Positions 5,508 to 7,006 of a stretch of 7,006 nucleotides of DNA are shown here, piece by piece. The stretch is from Actinomycetota bacterium (GTDB lineage: Bacteria; Actinomycetota; Acidimicrobiia; Spongiisociales; UBA5794), in contig QMQC01000095.1 of assembly GCA_003648875.1 (NCBI GenBank), positions 1 through 7,006 of the forward strand, given 5' to 3'. The first letter of the stretch is position 1, and every line of letters begins with the position of its first letter. Both the position numbers and the translations under genes were made by a program. The notes beneath the pieces are model-generated. The model did not search any database and was not told the DNA's origin. It was given only the letters and a program-made list of their open reading frames with translations.

Positions 5508-6409
5508 GGTTCGTATGCCCCTATCAGCTCGGTCACCGAGGATATGTCGTGTCGCTTCATGTATCTGTTCAGGCCGCGTGTAATCGACTTGCCGACACGG
5601 GGTGTCTTGAAGTGAGCCGACCCGACGGCAACCGCTGATGCGCCAGCCAGCAGAAACTCGACAACATGGGCAGCATTGGAGACTCCACCACATCCGACGA
5701 TCGGAAGATCTGGAGCTCCCTTTGCGATCTCGAGCACGCTCTTGATCGCGATCGGTCTTATCGGAGCGCCGGAGTATCCACCTATGAGCCCGCTGAGCGC
5801 AGGCCTTCTCGTCTCCGGATCGATACTCGATCCCATCACACTGTTTGCAACGACGACCCAATCGGCGCCGGCCTCCTGGACGGCCGCGGCAATGGCAATG
5901 ATCGGCTCGGCATCGGAGGAGAGCTTCGCACCGATAGGGAGGGTCGTTGCTGCCCTGACGGCGCTCACGACGTCGCCCGATAGCTTCGGATCGAGCGCAA
6001 ACGGTCTCCCGTCGAGGTTCGGGCATGAGAGGTTGATTTCAATGGCATCAACACCCGATAGTGACATCTGGTTGGCGACCTCGGCGAAACCGTCGAGGTC
6101 GTGAGCAACCACGCTGCCCCAAACGTCTGTGGGGATCGACACGAAGGCGTCTGCATGGGCAACGGCCCACGCTTCGATTCCTGGATTCTGGATGCCGATC
6201 CCGTTCAGCATGCCGGCATCTCTGTGGGCGATCCGGGGTGGCTCCCTCCCGGACCATGCCTCGGGCGAAACCGACTTCGCCGGTGCTGCGCCGTAGAGGG
6301 AGAAGTCAATGGTTTCCCGAAAGTCAACGACCGATCCCACGGTGCCGGACGCACCGATGAGGAGCGACGAAAGATCGTACGAACCCAGGTTTGTCGCAAG
6401 ACCGCTCAT
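5501..6409 (-). CDS. pyrD: Dihydroorotate dehydrogenase, class 1 (1B-like, cytosolic, catalytic cysteine)
   Basis: A 302-residue FMN barrel enzyme oxidising dihydroorotate to orotate. Key segments are AKSVSPE (44-50) at the FMN site, GMLNGIGIQNPGIEAW (66-81), INLSCPN (125-131) with Cys129 as the catalytic base of class 1 enzymes, the conserved lysine in IGAKLS (Lys162), GGYSGAPIRPIA (210-221), and the FMN phosphate loops VGCGGV (238-243) and VAVGSA (260-265). There is no N-terminal membrane extension and no catalytic serine, so it is not the quinone-linked class 2 enzyme. The size and the AxSVxPE/SCPN context fit class 1B, which normally pairs with the FAD/Fe-S subunit PyrK, but no pyrK lies next to it here. 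The partner or electron acceptor is therefore open. The ATG at 6409 overlaps the carB TGA in an ATGA, fixing the start. An open frame reaching to 6523 is only carB antiframe extension. Confidence 0.95.
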   Translation of the reverse strand: MSGLATNLGSYDLSSLLIGASGTVGSVVDFRETIDFSLYGAAPAKSVSPEAWSGREPPRIAHRDAGMLNGIGIQNPGIEAWAVAHADAFVSIPTDVWGSVVAHDLDGFAEVANQMSLSGVDAIEINLSCPNLDGRPFALDPKLSGDVVSAVRAATTLPIGAKLSSDAEPIIAIAAAVQEAGADWVVVANSVMGSSIDPETRRPALSGLIGGYSGAPIRPIAIKSVLEIAKGAPDLPIVGCGGVSNAAHVVEFLLAGASAVAVGSAHFKTPRVGKSITRGLNRYMKRHDISSVTELIGAYEPW

Positions 6410-7006
6410 CGCAAACCCGCCGATGCGTGGAAGTCCTGAAGGCTCGTGACGCCTATCTCCTCGCTTCGTGCCGCGGCGATGCTCCTCACAACGGCAAGTC
6501 CGCCCTCTGCTGTCGTCACACACGGAATCCCATGCCTCGTCGCGGCCATTCTGATGATCCGCCCATCGCCACGAGCCTTGCCACCGACCGGTGTGTTCAC
6601 GATGAGGTCGATACGACCGTCCTCGATGAGGCGAACCGGGTCGTATGGGCCCTCCCCCACCTTGTCGACGTGTGTCGATCGGATTCCGCTGCGAGCGAGA
6701 TGTCCTGCCGTACCATGGGTTGCAAAGATCTTGAATCCGAGGTCGATGAGAAGTTGCGCTGCTTCAACACCGGTCACTTTGTCCCTGTCGGCCAGAGATA
6801 TGAACGCTGCCCCCTCGTCAGGAACAGCGTGGCCCGCCCCTTTGAGTGCCTTGGAGTATGCAATCGCAGCGGTCGGTCCGATTCCCATCACTTCGCCCGT
6901 GGAACGCATCTCCGGGCCGAGAAGCGTGTCCTCGTTCGGGAAGCGTTTCCAGGGGAGCACCGCCTCTTTCACCGCCGTGTATGGGAGTTCGACGGCCCCA
7001 TGGGGC
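6406..7006 (-). CDS. carB: Carbamoyl-phosphate synthase large subunit, C-terminal part, cut by the window edge
   Basis: The last 199 residues of CarB, which makes carbamoyl phosphate from bicarbonate, ATP and glutamine-derived ammonia (supplied by CarA) for pyrimidines and arginine. The fragment starts in the end of the second ATP-grasp half, at PHGAVELPYTAVKEAVLPW, and shows EMRSTGEVMG at about 31-41. It then runs through the C-terminal MGS-like regulatory domain: FISLADRDK (68-76), LGFKIFATHGTAGHL (89-103), and VNTPVGGKARGDGRIIR (136-152), the region that binds allosteric nucleotides such as UMP in the family. The reading frame is open to the right window edge at 7005, and the first codon of the window fragment is internal; the GTG at 6972 is not a true start. 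It is directly fused by an ATGA overlap to pyrD, so it is part of the same pyrimidine operon. Confidence 0.96.
   Translation of the reverse strand, partial: PHGAVELPYTAVKEAVLPWKRFPNEDTLLGPEMRSTGEVMGIGPTAAIAYSKALKGAGHAVPDEGAAFISLADRDKVTGVEAAQLLIDLGFKIFATHGTAGHLARSGIRSTHVDKVGEGPYDPVRLIEDGRIDLIVNTPVGGKARGDGRIIRMAATRHGIPCVTTAEGGLAVVRSIAAARSEEIGVTSLQDFHASAGLR

Noticed and set aside
5508..6026. N-terminal extension of the pyrF frame to 6026
   Set aside because: The extra part is Arg/Cys-rich and overlaps pyrD; family alignment and the overlap with the pyrD stop place the start at 5507 or 5504.
1..7006. Mobile elements, CRISPR, tRNA/rRNA genes or a defence system
   Set aside because: I saw no transposase or integrase motifs, no repeat-spacer array and no RNA gene signature; the coding density is filled by housekeeping genes and one transporter.

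Overview
The window is a densely packed stretch of a chromosome in which every convincing gene lies on the minus strand. In the direction of transcription (high to low coordinates) the order is carB (3' end only), pyrD, pyrF, a CPA2-type cation/proton antiporter, mihF, gmk, rpoZ, coaBC and priA (5' end only). The presence of mihF (actinobacterial integration host factor), the mihF-gmk-rpoZ-coaBC-priA order downstream of carB-pyrD-pyrF, and a mycobacterial-style CoaBC and PriA all point to an Actinomycetota genome. Several departures from the Streptomyces/Mycobacterium arrangement suggest a lineage outside the well-studied actinomycetes, but the class cannot be fixed from this window.

Region by region: 7006-5501 is the end of a pyrimidine operon. 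carB and pyrD overlap in an ATGA, and pyrD and pyrF overlap by a few bases, so the three are translated as a coupled unit. CarB supplies carbamoyl phosphate, PyrD oxidises dihydroorotate to orotate, and PyrF makes UMP. After a gap of about 160 bp comes a roughly 550-residue membrane antiporter with a cytoplasmic RCK (TrkA-N) domain (4631-2976). A second gap of about 175 bp precedes a tight housekeeping cluster (2800-1): nucleoid/architectural protein mIHF, guanylate kinase, RNA polymerase omega subunit, the bifunctional coenzyme A biosynthesis enzyme CoaBC, and the primosomal protein PriA.

The chromosomal frame is ordinary. I found no mobile element, CRISPR array, tRNA/rRNA or defence system, and I do not claim a new system. 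The points worth a second look are local: the antiporter sits inside an otherwise conserved gene order; pyrD is of the class 1 (SCPN) type with no pyrK next to it; pyrF is of the short E. coli-like type; metK is missing between coaBC and priA; and the leader in front of mihF carries four copies of GCGAAG plus a small ORF that fits the gap neatly. The large plus-strand ORFs are antisense shadows of these genes.
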